Assembly: GCA_022497145.1 (NCBI GenBank)
Contig: MU385855.1
Location: 868,001-932,000 of the forward strand
Source: Rostrohypoxylon terebratum
Taxonomy: Eukaryota; Ascomycota; Sordariomycetes; Xylariales; Hypoxylaceae
Reading direction: 5' to 3'
DNA length: 64,000 bases
The notes beneath the pieces were generated by a model. It made no database searches and had not been told where the DNA came from. It worked only from the letters and a program-made list of their open reading frames with translations. Numbering within the stretch: the stretch's first letter is position 1; the number at the start of each line of letters is the position of its first letter. Shown here piece by piece: positions 22,704-34,478 of this stretch. A program made the translations under genes and the position numbers.

Positions 22704-25510
22704 CTACATAAGTTGACACTCAAGTCCGTACATCGCCCTCTCTACGTCCCTTTTGACCTGGTACCAGTCGGCCCTTCTTTCAGCAAATTCATACACTTCC
22801 TCGGCACGGAATATGCCGCCAAACCGGTCACCATCGGCAATAATAGTCGCCATTTCTTTGGCATGTCGTGCATCGATGAGATAAATCTGACTCAACTCTC
22901 GTAACGCTTTGAAATAGGCTAGTAGATCTGGGTTCTTGAGCGTTCGGATATACTCGAAATACATAGTCATATCCGCGATGAGTTTGATTGCGCCGTCGGT
23001 ACTTATACGTTGACGCTTGATGTGTTTGCATACAGCAGTGAACAAACGGAGTCCGACTTCGCTGTTGAATACATCGAGCATAGTCTTTTCCGTGCTTCCG
23101 ACAAGCATCTTCGTATGAGAAGCCACTAGTTCGGTAACACGCTTGGCTGTCAGAGTTGGGCCGATATCAGGATCAGAAGGAGGTGCCCCGGCCTCTGGCG
23201 TAGGCGGCGATGGATTAAAGTCGGTAGGAAGCTGTGTTGTAGCGCAGAGATATTCGACTTCATCCATCAAAACGTCTATGCCTTTATTCAAGCCTGCTGC
23301 AACATTTTCGTCTAGCATTTGCTCGAATTTCTTTTTCGCTAGACCTGCTGGGTCGAGAAAATCATTTCGGTCTGCGATCTTTGGTGCTGCGAGTTGTTGT
23401 TCGTAGAAGACGTCTATCATCTGTGAAATGATATCGCCCACATTGACCAGCTCAATGAACATGACAAGTGGTGCCACTCCCGTCTGGCTGTGATCACTTA
23501 TCTCGCGAGGATTGTAGCGGCCAAGATGCTCCACTGCTTTCGAAAAGCCGTTCTTAACATGTGTCTGGCCAAGAATTTTGACCAAAACCACAAACATGGC
23601 TTCACACTGTTCCCGGGCTTCCTCGCCGGCCTGACCGCCTAGCGTAACGAATTTGGATGCCCTACCAAGACTTTCCTTCGCAGTGCGTACTAGACTGAGG
23701 GCAACCTCAATGCTGAAAAGACTTCTAATCCCTTCGAGCCGGTTTGCCATCAGTGCAGCTTTCGCCTTTAGTTCATCATTGGGGGCTTCGGGGGGTAAAG
23801 GTGTTCCGGTCCCGTTCCGTTCCGAAGCGCCGCCAAGCCCTGGAGTTTGAGGACGGGATGATCCCGGGGTTCCGTTGACCGAAGGTCGAAATGTGGAATC
23901 CCTATTACTAGTTGATGTCGGTGCTGGTTTACTAGTCCCAAAAGGTGAAATAGCACTAGGCAAAACTGTGACCGGCATCATGACAACTTTCTTGAATGAA
24001 CTCAAGAAATCGTTCTTGTCGGCTTGTCGGTTGAAATTACCCATGTAAAATGATTCAACCGAGGCATCTTGTTCTGATAGCTTCTGCTCCCAGTCGTCAA
24101 CTTCGCGTTCGGCATATTTTGTGAAGCTGTCTAGTTCCTCTTGCAAGTATAAATCCAGATGTGGCTCAAAGACCCTCAATGCTATGTATTTTGCATGCTC
24201 ATCTATGTTCTCTTCCGAACTCTTCGGTGGAACCAATGACCTAACAAAATGCATACATTGTTCGAATAGGCCGGACACCGCTTTTAGATAGGAAGGCATA
24301 TATCGATCATGGCATTCATCCAAAAGAGGAGTAACGTATTCCATGATAATTTCCTCCCGAATTTTGTCGACAAAGGCCCAAAAGACGCTGGCCGGCTGCG
24401 GAAAGATGCGACCGATCACTTCGCTCTGTTCATTTAGTTTCCCAGCAAGTGTTTCGAAGAACACACGGGAAGGCTCAAGAGTAACGTCGTCGTGAGCAAC
24501 TGTGTTAACGCACTCCATCGGGTTACCTAGTAGCCCACGGTCATTGAGGATTGGGTGTTTGTGAATGAAGAGGTCCACAGCTGCATTGCCACCATTCAAG
24601 GTATGCATGATGTGAGCGTACCTCTTCATCCTCCCATCGACATCCCAGAATTCGTAACCCTGCTCGAACTCTCTGAGGACCGCGCTTTCAAAGATGGTCA
24701 TCATGTTAATAAGCTTAGATTCTCTTTGCAGATAACCCTCGGTCCAGTCGCTTTTCCCGAAAATCTGTAAATTGGCTAGCATTTGCGCTTGCCTCTCAGG
24801 ATCTCGAAACACTTTAAAGACGATCGGATCGGTATGAGTCTTTGCTCGAGCTAGATCGAAATAAAATGGCGCCAGAGCGCCATAAACCTTTCCATACTCT
24901 TCCCTCGCATGACCCCTTATACTTCTCACATTTTTGAGTACGTCGAGTAGCGCAGCTGGATCTTCATACGGCGATTTGGGTTGCGATGAGTTAAGGCTCA
25001 AGGTTTCAAATCCGTCAAGTCTAGACTCCCGAGATTGCGAAGCCTTTTCTTCTTGAGCCTTTCGACGTTCCTCTTCTACAGCGGCATCAAATATGGTTAG
25101 GGTAGGGTGTCTCGCATGGCTCGGGTTTGGTCCACCGTTAACGCTGGAGCGCGCTGCGGCATCTCGTTTTTTCTTCATAGCCTCTTCAAATCTCTTCCTA
25201 GCTTCCAGCTCATTCCAGCAACCCATGCTCTTTAGCCTTGCGACCCATCTCGTATCGTCGTAAACCATTTCACACATTCGTTTCGACGTCCTCGCAAACC
25301 GGAGAAGATCTGGTACTGGTAGATAACTAAGGATAGACTCTAAGATTTCTATGAACAGAGGTAAGTATTCGTCTTGCTAGAAATACGGCTGGCATGCTTA
25401 CCCGCTGGCAATACAGTTTTCGACTCTATCATCGATGTTGCTCTTAATGTGCTTAAAATACTCGGCTTCGGCGCCGCGCCATTTTGCGACGCTCTCTTGA
25501 AGTTAGACAT
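22704..25510 (-). CDS. rcy1: Recyclin-1 homologue (F-box plus Sec10-like domain, CaaX end)
   Basis: Yeast Rcy1 is an F-box protein needed to recycle membrane proteins from endosomes to the plasma membrane. Exons are 25510-25402 and 25348-22704 (917 aa), joined over a 53 bp intron (GTAAGC donor, CATAG acceptor). Splicing recreates the F-box at about residues 33-75: VLPAEILESILSYLPVPDL, then FARTSKRMCEMVYDDTRW. A variable Ser/Pro-rich part is followed by a long alpha-helical exocyst Sec10-like region (from SIRGHAREEYGKVY near 175 to the C-terminus). A low-complexity insert with TSNRDSTFRP-type sequence lies near 500-560. The protein ends GLECQLM; the final Cys-Gln-Leu-Met fits a CaaX prenylation box as in yeast Rcy1, which supports both identity and the chosen stop. 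It is divergent from the SMAP gene. Confidence 0.9.
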
Positions 25511-26146
25511 CGTAGTAGTGCTGTTGTGGTTTGCTGTGGTAGGTAGTAGGAGATAGTCGGGGAATTGCTGAAGTCATACACAGCTACATGTGGCAATTGG
25601 TGTCTGACAAGTAATGAATAGAAAGAGGGTTTTGAGTAACGACAAGAATAGACCTTGGACTATATCACGACAGTCATTAGACTTTCAAAAACACCAAGTG
25701 TGATTTCCGAAAAAAAAAAGATCTTCTAAGCTAGGAGGAATGACGCTGAAAGTTTGATGTTATGTTATGTTCATAAAGTCAATTCACGTTCCAACCCACC
25801 TTCCAAGTCACAACCTAATACCTACCTATGAATTGACAACTGGGTTACTGTTGGCTTGTACTAGTATTGTATGTACAACTAACATCCCTGCACCTCTCGT
25901 GCGCTAATTACACCGCCTTTATCTAAATGTACTCCCCGTGGCAGAATGCGTTAACTTTTTTTTTTTTTCCTTTTTTTAGACCAAAGATTCACTGCAGAAA
26001 AATTGGACCGTTCGTTCAAGCTTTAAGCAACAGAGCATGCGTTGTGAACTTTCACTCTTCTCTGAAATCCCCCCCTACTATAACTTCACTTCTTCAAACT
26101 CAACCTAAGCTTAGCTATATTATTTTTGTGTTAATTATTTTCCAAC
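25511..26146. promoter_or_regulatory. Divergent promoter region recyclin / SMAP protein
   Basis: A 636 bp spacer between two start codons with a long T tract at about 25953-25978, and TATGTTATGTT near 25760. Likely shared promoter. Confidence 0.45.
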
Positions 26147-27398
26147 ATGGAAGCTGGAGATTCGGGTCCCTGGCAGAAGATTGACCCTGCCAAGCTTCGC
26201 CGCGAAGCTGAAACCAAAGGTGATAATAATTTCATAGCTGTCGTTGCCACAGCTCAAGTAACTAACTTAAAGCAGAGGCGAAGTTAAAGCGACAGCATGA
26301 GCAGCGACTTGCACGAGCAGAAGCCCGTAAAGAAAAGCGTCATGCCAAATCCGAAGCTAAGCAAGCACGAAAGGCGAATGTTGGCCGCGCCGCAAAATGG
26401 ACTCCCGAACGCAGGGCAGCCGACAAGCTGAAGAAGCTGGCGAACCGTCGAGCCAAGCAAGAAAAGCGACGCAGGCGCATGCGCCTACGTGCCGACAAGC
26501 TGGAAGCGCAAGCGATCAAGTTAATGGCCGAAGCTCAGAAGGCTCGTGTCCATGCTGATCTCTTGGATGCGGAAAAAGAGGTGCGATCCACAAGTCTATC
26601 TATCTCACCAAACGCATCTCCTCCATTTACTAACCATACATATAGAAGGAGGAGGCTGAGAAGAACAAGCTGTCGGATGAGATCAAGGAAATGGCCGCCA
26701 ATCCCGACGACGACAATTTCATTGCTCTCGATACTGACTCCGATTCAGAAGATGCTTCAGAAGACTCTTCGGATGACGAAAGCGTCACGATCCCTAAGGA
26801 AGAGCCTAAGGAGTCCAAAAAAGAGAAGAAGGAGAAGAAGCACAAGAGCAAAGATGAGAAGAAGGCCGAGAAGCGCAAACGCAAGGCTGAAGAAGAAGAT
26901 TCGCACGAGACTACAAACGGTGTAGCCAATGGCGACGATGCTGAGAACGTAGAGGTGCCCAAGCAGGAGAAGAAAAAGAAGAAGAGAAAGCTGGAGGAGA
27001 CTGCCGAGGAAACTGGCTCTCATGAGGAGGCAGCCCAGGAAGAGGAGTCCAAGGCAAAGAAGGAAAAGAAAGACAAGAAAGACAAGAAGAAGAAGCGAAA
27101 GGAGAAGCACGCTGAGGAGTACGTGCCCTCTACCACCACAGTCGAAGGAGGATCCAATGCTAACGGGGGAGAGCAGTGGAACGCCCAAGCCTTAGAGGGT
27201 GACGAGAAGAGGAAGGCAAAGTTCCTCAAACTTCTCGGGGCTAAATCCGATGGCAGCAATACCACGAACGACCGCAGTGCTCCTGCTGCATCAAAATCCT
27301 ACATCAACCAAGTGCAGCACGATTTGGAACGTCAGTTTGACGCCGGAATGAGAATGAAGCATGATGGTCAGGGGAAGAAAAGGGGTCTAGGAGCATAA
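26147..27398 (+). CDS. SMAP-domain lysine-rich nucleolar-type protein
   Basis: Exons are 26147-26219, 26273-26580 and 26646-27398 (377 aa). Introns are 53 and 65 bp, with GTGATA and GTGCGA donors and CTAAC branch sites; the first splice yields EAETK-AEAKLKRQHEQR and the second KEKE-like helix joined to EEAEKNKLSDEIKE. The N-terminal half is a very basic coiled coil (RRAKQEKRRRRMRLR). The middle is acidic and Ser-rich (DTDSDSEDASEDSSDDE), then Lys-rich with repeated KKEKKEKKHK blocks that look like nucleolar localisation signals. The C-terminal 70 residues contain LEGDEKRKAKFLKLLGAK and end in FDAGMRMKHDG...GLGA, the small acidic protein-like (SMAP) domain also found in human KNOP1. Probable nucleolar protein; biochemical role unknown. 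Confidence 0.85.
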
Positions 27399-27972
27399 TT
27401 AATTCATTGCACAATGTACTCATACGAGGTTGGCGTTAAAAAGGTCAAGGGGGTCAGTTATACCATCTGAATTAGCAGGTTGCTTGCGCTCGCAGGATGG
27501 CCACTAGATCAATCTAGTTGGTATCTGATACCAATGCGAAATCAATCATTCTAAGATATTGCCTTTTGCAAGTCGCTATTCATTTGTGTTTTAGATTTCC
27601 CCCCGGATATCTCAAGCCATGACTCCGCAATCAAAGGAACACACATGGTAAATATGACTTTTATTGAAAGTAGACGCAAAACTAGCGAGACCCAAAACCG
27701 ACCTCCGGAAACACGAATGTTCTTGTAGCTCTTGTAGAGCTAATGCTCAGGTATCATATGGTCCTCCTAGGTAGTAATACACGGTTACGCATTGGATGTC
27801 CCATTACTTATTGAGGCACCCCAACTTAACCTACAACCCGAGTTCCTATTGCAAACATAGGTAACCATCCACGGATGTAGCTCATAGCAAATCCTTCCCA
27901 ATGGATGATGCTCTTATACCCTCGAACAGACCCAAGTGACGACTATTTACGCTCGATACGTGTAGTTCTTTT
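27399..27972. other. Convergent spacer SMAP gene / RAMP4
   Basis: A 574 bp region between two 3' ends. No coding or repeat feature stands out. Confidence 0.5.
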
Positions 27973-28311
27973 TTATCGGAAGAAGATGCGCGAGATGACT
28001 TCGAAGATCAGGCCACCGAAAACGACAAAGCCGAGGATACCTGCAGAGCGAATACGGGTTAGCATTCCTTCACACGATGCAATTGGCGCGAAAACAGGAA
28101 TATAAGATGGACTTACTCAACCAGAAGGGGGAAATAGGCGATTTGGTTTGTTCCTTGCTGCGTTTCTTGATGTCGTTCTCCGACTTTCCGCGACGGGCGT
28201 CCTGGTCCTTGACGAACTTGGCGTTCCGCCTTCGCTGCTCTAGTGTTTGGGCCTATATACTTCAATTAACACTTTTATGTTGGCCAATCAATGATTTCAT
28301 AGACGTACCAT
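27973..28311 (-). CDS. ysy6: RAMP4/YSY6 (SERP1-like) ER translocon-associated tail-anchored protein
   Basis: RAMP4/SERP1 and yeast Ysy6 are small tail-anchored proteins of the Sec61 translocon. Exons are 28311-28309 (the ATG alone), 28252-28117 and 28040-27973, giving 68 aa. Introns are 56 bp (GTACGT donor directly after the ATG) and 76 bp (GTAAGT donor, CTGCAG acceptor). The product reads MAQTLEQRRRNAKFVKDQ, a basic Lys/Arg-rich stretch, SPISPFWL, then one membrane segment SILGFVVFGGLIFEVI and a short SRIFFR tail facing the lumen. The SPxSPxW motif before the anchor and total length are as expected for the family. It is too short and too split to show as a single open frame, and open frames on the opposite strand are shadows. 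Confidence 0.9.
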
Positions 28312-29552
28312 TGTGTATGTGTATAAGGGAGTGAAGAAGTCGAATAAGAGGCAGGAGGCGTCTGAGCACGGAATGAAATCGGAGACCGGAGTTTAGGAGG
28401 TAGATTTAAAAAACCTAATTAATTGTTCACGGTACGAATTAATATAAAAGAAGAGTCACAAATAAGTCTGGCCCCTAACGCGATCTTATATCAATCGATA
28501 TGACTCAAGCTGAGAGCGACGGATTCTAGTTGCATCTGAGAACAGATTTCGGGAATCTGAGAAAGTTGGAGATGTATTCACTTTCTCATATGGACACCAT
28601 GTCTGGAAGTATACTAGGCTATCGATAATACATCAGCTTCTTGCTCAGGGACCTCGGACTTGCCCAGTGCCTACCAATTTAACACAAATCCACGTGTGAC
28701 TTACCTGACTTGGTTAGAGTTATATTATAATTGGATCTTCCCGACAGCCTTGCCGACAGGGGCTCTCAAGCCACTTATGTAACACTGGCTTAGTCATACC
28801 ATCAAGCCCCTGGGGTTCAAGGTTTAATAATATGAATGTTTACGAATACAGGGAGGTAGTTATGCAAAGGCTGGACATCCAGGGGAGACCTTCAACCCTG
28901 CTTTGGTTCCCTTTGATATCAAACGAGATCAACAACTCCAGACACTTCTCAAAAAGGAAAGCATAGAAGTGTGCTAGCAAGCTGAGCTCAAGTCATATTT
29001 ACGGATCTCTGTAAACAGTTTAAGTAAAGAATCATGAGATCCGAAACCTTGGAGTAGCTATGTAAGTGCCGAGATGGACAAGCGAACGGGTAGCTGTGAG
29101 CTTAAAACAAGACAGCTACCAGCAATATGCTAGCTCTCTTCCAAAAATCACCCAAGATTTGCGATAAACCTCAATTAGCTGTGATCAGAGATCGAAGCAC
29201 TTGAGTACCCTGTTATGTGTATGTTGCCATCTGCCTTTATCTTAATAGAGATTACCCGGAATGTTACATCACCAAGCTTAGTTTGTGGCGCTAAACGGTC
29301 TGTCAAGATATCCATTGAAGCGCATTAACACGCTTAGGTTTCATTCGGAAGGTCAGGAAATATTGTCGTATATTGACATCAAGGTGGCTAAATCAGCAGG
29401 CACTCACCGAATCTTGGCTTAGGTAGTTCCCCGCGTTATAATATAGAGACGCCATGCCGCGTATCGTTTGCAGTAGCTATATAGTTACCGCGTATCCCAA
29501 GGGCGAGACGTGAGAAGTATCTTGTTGTTGCTACCATCTCGCCACCGTAAAA
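28312..29552. other. Divergent intergenic region RAMP4 / secreted protein
   Basis: A 1.2 kb region without a convincing gene. A TATA-like TTATAATATAG lies at about 29437-29447, roughly 105 bp before the secreted-protein ATG. Confidence 0.45.
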
Positions 29553-30188
29553 ATGCGCTTCTTGAACTTGCTCTCCACGGGCCTCTTGGCGCCGACTATC
29601 ACTCTTGCTTACCCGGCCGTCTTCAACAATGGAGACTTATCCAAGAGGGAGAACTTGTGTAATTTGAATGCGCCTCCTGCCCTTTGCCAGCCAGACCCAA
29701 CGGTAACCGTGGAGGAAACCGCGCAGAGGGCTTACAACTTCTATCGTGCATTTGTGGTCGATGGCGATCCAAGGACGATGTTCTCTCTCATTGACTCGTC
29801 GTATATAGTGAGTCAACAATCTGAATCGAATCGGATTTTTTGACGAGGTAGAGAAGACGCTGACTATTGGCTCTACCGTAGCAACACCACGCCGGGTTTG
29901 CGTCTGGACCTCAGACAATCTGGCCCCTTTTCTGCGGTGGGAGCAAGTTAGGAAGCGAGGGAAGCACCGCCTGGTGCTTTGACTCTAGCACCAACATGTC
30001 GTATGCAAGATACTCGACCACGGACAGATGGAGATGGCTGGATGGTTGCGTCCACGAGCACGTGAGTATCCCGAGTTATAAACCGCATTACATCCCTCTA
30101 ACTATTCTCTCAGTGGGACCAAGGTGAACAAATTCCATCGAGCGACAAATGCTTTAAACTGAACACTACTGCAACTGTACATAAGTGA
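29553..30188 (+). CDS. Small secreted cysteine-rich protein, possibly NTF2/SnoaL-like
   Basis: Exons are 29553-29807, 29882-30061 and 30114-30188 (169 aa). Both donors are GTGAGT and acceptors TAG and CAG; the last intron has a TCTAAC branch. The N-terminus is a signal peptide (MRFLNLLSTGLLAPTITLA) with probable cleavage before YPAVF, followed by a Lys-Arg dibasic site (LSKRENL) as in Kex2-processed proteins. The mature part has six cysteines, enough for three disulphides, in the order C-x8-C-...-LFCGG-...-AWCFD-...-DGCVH-...-DKCFK. The middle segment (EETAQRAYNFYRAFVVDGDP, then DSSYIQHHAGFASGPQTIW) resembles the SnoaL/NTF2-like fold with its typical Y-I-Q-H-x(2)-G pattern. A small secreted, possibly effector-like or enzyme-like protein; function unknown. 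Signal and splicing are clear; the fold is tentative. Confidence 0.75.
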
Positions 30189-30827
30189 AACTGTCAGTCG
30201 AGTTATATGAAAAGTGTTTGGCTCATTGGGATGGGACTAAATCGGGGGTATATGAGCTCGAGAACATTTTGCTTGAGGCTATCATGTAGCGAGCTCGTAA
30301 TTTAGCTAAAAGAAACGCTCATATTCGACGGACTTCCCCATTTCGGTCGGGCTTCTAGAAGTAAATCCGCAGATCATGATAGGTGGGATATCAATGCCAT
30401 AGCTGCAAGCCTCCTAGATCTTGGAAGAGATAACCGGGCTGTAGGTTAATGTTTGAATGTAGTTCCTGCGCACCTAGTAATACCCTTCATGATTGAGACT
30501 TTACGCCACGAATATATCTGAGATGACTCATTGAGAAAATTTGGAAAAGGAGGACAGAAAGCAAAATAAAATTGTCTTGAAAATAGTTGAAGATGAAAGT
30601 TGCAATTGTAAAATGGTCGAGTTGAGATAACCATTTCGCTAGATGTATAAAATACATAACTTGCACAAGTTATGCAAGGCATTACTAGTACTATCACCGC
30701 TATCACTTCTGCCCCACCATCTGATCGGGATCCCGTCGAAGCTCTGTATTATTATCGCAAAGTCCCCCGAAATTCAATCCAAATCTCTTAAACCTCGCTT
30801 CGACGAAGCTTCGAAGATACACTCAAG
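30189..30827. other. Intergenic region upstream of the small membrane-protein gene
   Basis: Moderately AT-rich, no recognised feature; contains the promoter of the next gene and the 3' end of the previous one. Confidence 0.45.
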
Positions 30828-31214
30828 ATGCTCTCCCGAACAGCGCGACACATAGCGCCCCTTCGCACCTTCGCAGCGCGGCAAACCCCCTTAGCCCAAC
30901 CAGCGCAACTCCGACGCACATGGGCGCGCTTCTCCTCGTCGCAAAGCCAGCAGCCCTCTCCCAATGTCAGCCAAAGCCCTGCATTCTCTAGCTATAGCTG
31001 TAGTGACTCACACACATATCCCACACAGTCACAATTCTACAGAACCTTCGGTCGCCCCATCGCCAAAGTATTTCTGCTGGCCATCTTCACATACCAATTA
31101 GCCTACTACTTCTGGGTCCGATTAGAAACCGACGAAATCAAGAGTGAACTGCGAGCGACCATCACCGACCTCGAAGCGAGGATAGACCGACTAGAAAAGG
31201 CTCGAAAGGGTTAA
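30828..31214 (+). CDS. Small mitochondrial-type single-pass membrane protein (INA17-like?)
   Basis: The frame encodes 128 aa. The N-terminus (MLSRTARHIAPLRTFAARQT, then LRRTWARFSS) is Arg/Ser-rich without acids, as in mitochondrial presequences. A single membrane segment, GRPIAKVFLLAIFTYQLAYY, is followed by FWVRLETDEIKSELRATI and a coiled coil to the end. The order presequence, TM with GRPxAKV, (K/R)LETDEIK and coiled coil resembles Ina17 of the inner-membrane F1Fo assembly complex, but that is a resemblance only. A possible intron at 30966-31028 (63 bp, GTCAGC donor, CACAG acceptor) is in phase and would remove the odd Ser/Tyr/Cys-rich insert, leaving 107 aa. It converges on MID1. Confidence 0.65.
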   Translation: MLSRTARHIAPLRTFAARQTPLAQPAQLRRTWARFSSSQSQQPSPNVSQSPAFSSYSCSDSHTYPTQSQFYRTFGRPIAKVFLLAIFTYQLAYYFWVRLETDEIKSELRATITDLEARIDRLEKARKG

Positions 31215-31688
31215 TTAATCCCTAGTGCAATTTTGAGACAGGAAGAGGCCGAGAAAGGCTGCCCAGGTGCTCAAAAGCCGTTCTACAAGAACGACCCGTC
31301 TGCAGCGGCAGCAACAGTAACATAAACAGCTACATGCACGGGATAGCCGCAGCATCGAGCGCGGGATGCACCCTACGACTCGATCAGGGCCACGACAGGT
31401 AAATCGACCAGCGAAGTTACTTCGCGAATTTCTAACACGAGGAAGGCCAACAAAGAGTTTGCGTAATTGCAAACATAATTCATAAATATTTGACTACACA
31501 ATAGGCCAACTGTGCTTGTTGGAAACAATATAAGGGACGATATCAACCCATAACGCCAGCTCAATGCAATCCGATTCAAAGGATTTCGCTCTTCGTCCAA
31601 TATGATTATGAACAGTGCGAACCGACCAAGCCACGACGCCTTCATTTAATGATATTCTATTCCCACACAATGTATTGCAGTGCTATGC
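31215..31688. other. Convergent spacer small membrane protein / MID1
   Basis: A 474 bp region between two 3' ends; no feature seen beyond probable 3' UTRs. Confidence 0.45.
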
Positions 31689-33661
31689 TCATAGAAGCAC
31701 CATAAAAAGTATGCTTGCAGCACCAACAAGTGCCAACCCAGGAAGGGTAAGCGTGTCTGCTCCAGCTGGAAAGTGTGCGGATCCGGGATAGTTGCAGGAC
31801 AGACTGCCACTACCAAAGTCTCGTCCATAACCGTTGGAAAAACTGAATTCGCTCCGCGGCCGCGGACAGCTAAATCCCATCGAGGCCGGGCAACTCCGTA
31901 CTAGTTCATAACACAGGTCCTCGCAGGGCAACAACTCCTTGTACGGGCCCGGCTGAACAACCTGGTCGATTATAGGATTCCGCGACGAGTTGTAGGCCAG
32001 CTGGTCTCCGAATTCGTCTATTAAACTCTGATCCACAAACGAACCGTTTGCGAAAGGGGACGCAATGTTGCGCATCTGTAGGTAATTCCGGTCGGGTTGC
32101 GAGAAGTCCTCGCAGCGAGGTATGGCTACAGAGCAGAGCCAATTCTTGTAAGCGGATTTACAATCATCACAATCTCTGACTAAAGAGTACTGGGCAATCG
32201 AGCTGGTCTCGCAGGGTACTTGTTGTAGGACTTTGTCAAAATTGTCGTACATGGTTCGCGTGAAATTATCGTAGAATTCGGCCAGGACCGTACCATTAGG
32301 GAAATTTGTCGAATTCCCAGGAACAGCGTACTGCGCCTGATCGCAAAATGTCATATTAAATATGAAAGTACATGTTCCATCTTCACATGATGTTAGCATT
32401 TCATACTGAGTATAGAGCCGGGTATATGCGCACCTGGTTTGGTTTGAAACGTAGTCGGTTGGAATACAATGCCACCACCGGTACTCGAAGAACTGGCCTG
32501 TCGTTTTGAACTACTCGACGTTCCTGGTGGGCGAGCGAGAAAGCCAGTATAATTGGAACTAGCATTGAGACCAGTCACGTAGAATTCCTGCCGCGTCAAG
32601 TTCTTGTCTCCTCCATTTTTCAACCCCATTGTTATCATCCCGGTGCTCCCATCAGCCAGGTTTCTAACCTGAGCATATCCACTCAACCCACAATAGGAGT
32701 TGCGCATCCCATTGATGACGTTATTGTCCTGGTTGTGGGCGAAGACAACATATGGCATTGTAGTCAGGACTTGATCTGAGGTATTAGTTAGATAATTCGT
32801 CTGTAGCAGAGCCGCACTGGCATCGCTATCGACCCAGATAAGGTCAGTTTCGCTCGTGTCGTCGCGATACGAATAATAATACTGGTCGGTTGAAGCGACG
32901 AGTTCGAAATTATATTGCTTGGAAGTGTCAAAGTACTCCGTTGCAACATTCGGGGCCGAGACGCTCATGTAGATATCTCGGTCTAGTGAAACATTGTACA
33001 TGACAGCGCCTTCCGTAAATACGATAGCATCTTGTCCCGTCGTGCCCCGCGAAGGTCCAGGAGAGGTATTGTCAGATGACGTCGAAACATATAAAGTGAG
33101 TTGTGGAGGATCCATGGTAGTCTGTGATGATAGGCGCCAAGGCTGGTCGCAAGTATTTGCAGATATCCATAAGGTTTTTGTCGCTCGCCGAGAAAGTCCT
33201 TCACTCACAGCGTCCTCGTCATCCTGACCTTCTGAGGCCGTTTCTTGTGTTCCATTCAGACTCCTTCGGAGCTCTGATGCCGTATCCGAATCTTGCGCTT
33301 CCCTACTAGAGACGGAAGATTGCTGAAAAACGTAGGCCATTGTAGCGCCAGGGGCCAGGTTGCTCTTCATAACCTGATTGTTGGTTATTGTAACCACATT
33401 CTCTGGAACCCTCCCTATTATACTTCGGTCAAACAGCGCAAACTCCGGCTCGTACGTTGAACTTCGCAAATCCAACTCCTCGGCCGGTTCGACATCTTGT
33501 ATTTCGTAGGCCAATTCGGGCGCATCGTGATCGGTGAAAACGGGATCGAACTCGGCGGCCAAAGCGAACTGCGGGGAGAACAAAAACAAGTATAGAACGA
33601 GTAAAAGAAAGGAGGCTATCACGGACGCAGCCAGTCGAGACTGTAGTGGGCTGAGCTGCAT
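31689..33661 (-). CDS. mid1: MID1 stretch-activated calcium channel regulatory subunit
   Basis: Mid1 is the glycosylated partner of the Cch1 calcium channel in the fungal plasma membrane and is needed for calcium influx during mating, stress and polar growth. Exons are 33661-32434 and 32380-31689 (639 aa), spliced over 53 bp (GTGCGC donor, GCTAAC branch, GAAG acceptor) to give FQTKP-DGTCTFIFNMTFC. The N-terminus has a hydrophobic signal segment (ASVIASFLLLVLYLFLFSPQFALA). Many N-x-S/T sites fit heavy glycosylation. The family region includes TITNNQVMKSNLAPG, LWISANTCDQPW, MPYVVFAHNQDN and the Cys-rich domain with CDDC, VAIPRC and LPCEDLCYELVRSCP. The end, LPGLALVGAASILFMVLL, is a hydrophobic tail compatible with a membrane or GPI signal. 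Identity is firm. It is divergent from the Zn2Cys6 gene. Confidence 0.92.
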
Positions 33662-33966
33662 ACTGAGAGCATAGCCCCGTAGGGCATCTCACAGAGGTAG
33701 GATTGTGGCCCAGGAATGAGGAGTTTTGTCAAATCTAAACTCGTGGGGGATCCGTCAGCTAGAATAGATCATAACAGGCGCTAACACGATAAGTACACGT
33801 TTATTCGACACGTTCGTTAATATTGATATTATAACGATAAAGCGATCGCAGGAAAAAAAAAAGTTGTTTGCTTGTTAGGGAATTAAGTTTAGAACTTGTT
33901 CAATTCATCGACAGTAGGTACAATTCGTGGTATATGCTTATCAGGAAGGAGGGAAAGAGAGACGAC

Positions 33967-33990
33967 GTAAAGTCGTAAAGTCGTAAAGTC
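33967..33990. repeat. Octamer tandem repeat GTAAAGTC x3
   Basis: Three perfect head-to-tail copies of GTAAAGTC, followed by GTCG. Confidence 0.9.
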
Positions 33991-34455
33991 GTCGAGGCAG
34001 GAGTTTCACAATTTGGAAACACCAATGCTTGATCTCCAGGGCCACGGTACGTACCTGGCTTGGGACCTGGCAGCTGAACTCCACAGTGAAACTGATTAGC
34101 AAACTGCAGGGGATATTGTTGCGGACAGTGGGGGCCTCTACGCATAGTAGTAGGTACCCGGTGGTGCAGAAATTCCAAGTTCGGGAAAGTCCTTAGTCTC
34201 CCTACCATGGGATGCGAGCCACAATTGTAAGCCACAATCAACTTTCCCGTCCGTTTCCACTTTTAACACATGTGCACATCGATCTAACTTAGAAATTCGT
34301 CAGCTCTCGAAGCATCAACAGCCCGAGACAGCTACCAAATCGGTAAGGGGAAAGAAACCGATTGGTACCGACGAACTGTTTACCATCAGCTCACAGGAGG
34401 CCTTCGCAGAATTTACCCAATCACATTAGATATATCAAACTCCAATGGCACACTA

Positions 34456-34478
34456 ACATTTACATTTACATTTACATT
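34456..34478. repeat. ATTTAC hexamer repeat
   Basis: Almost four copies of ACATTT in a row. Confidence 0.9.
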
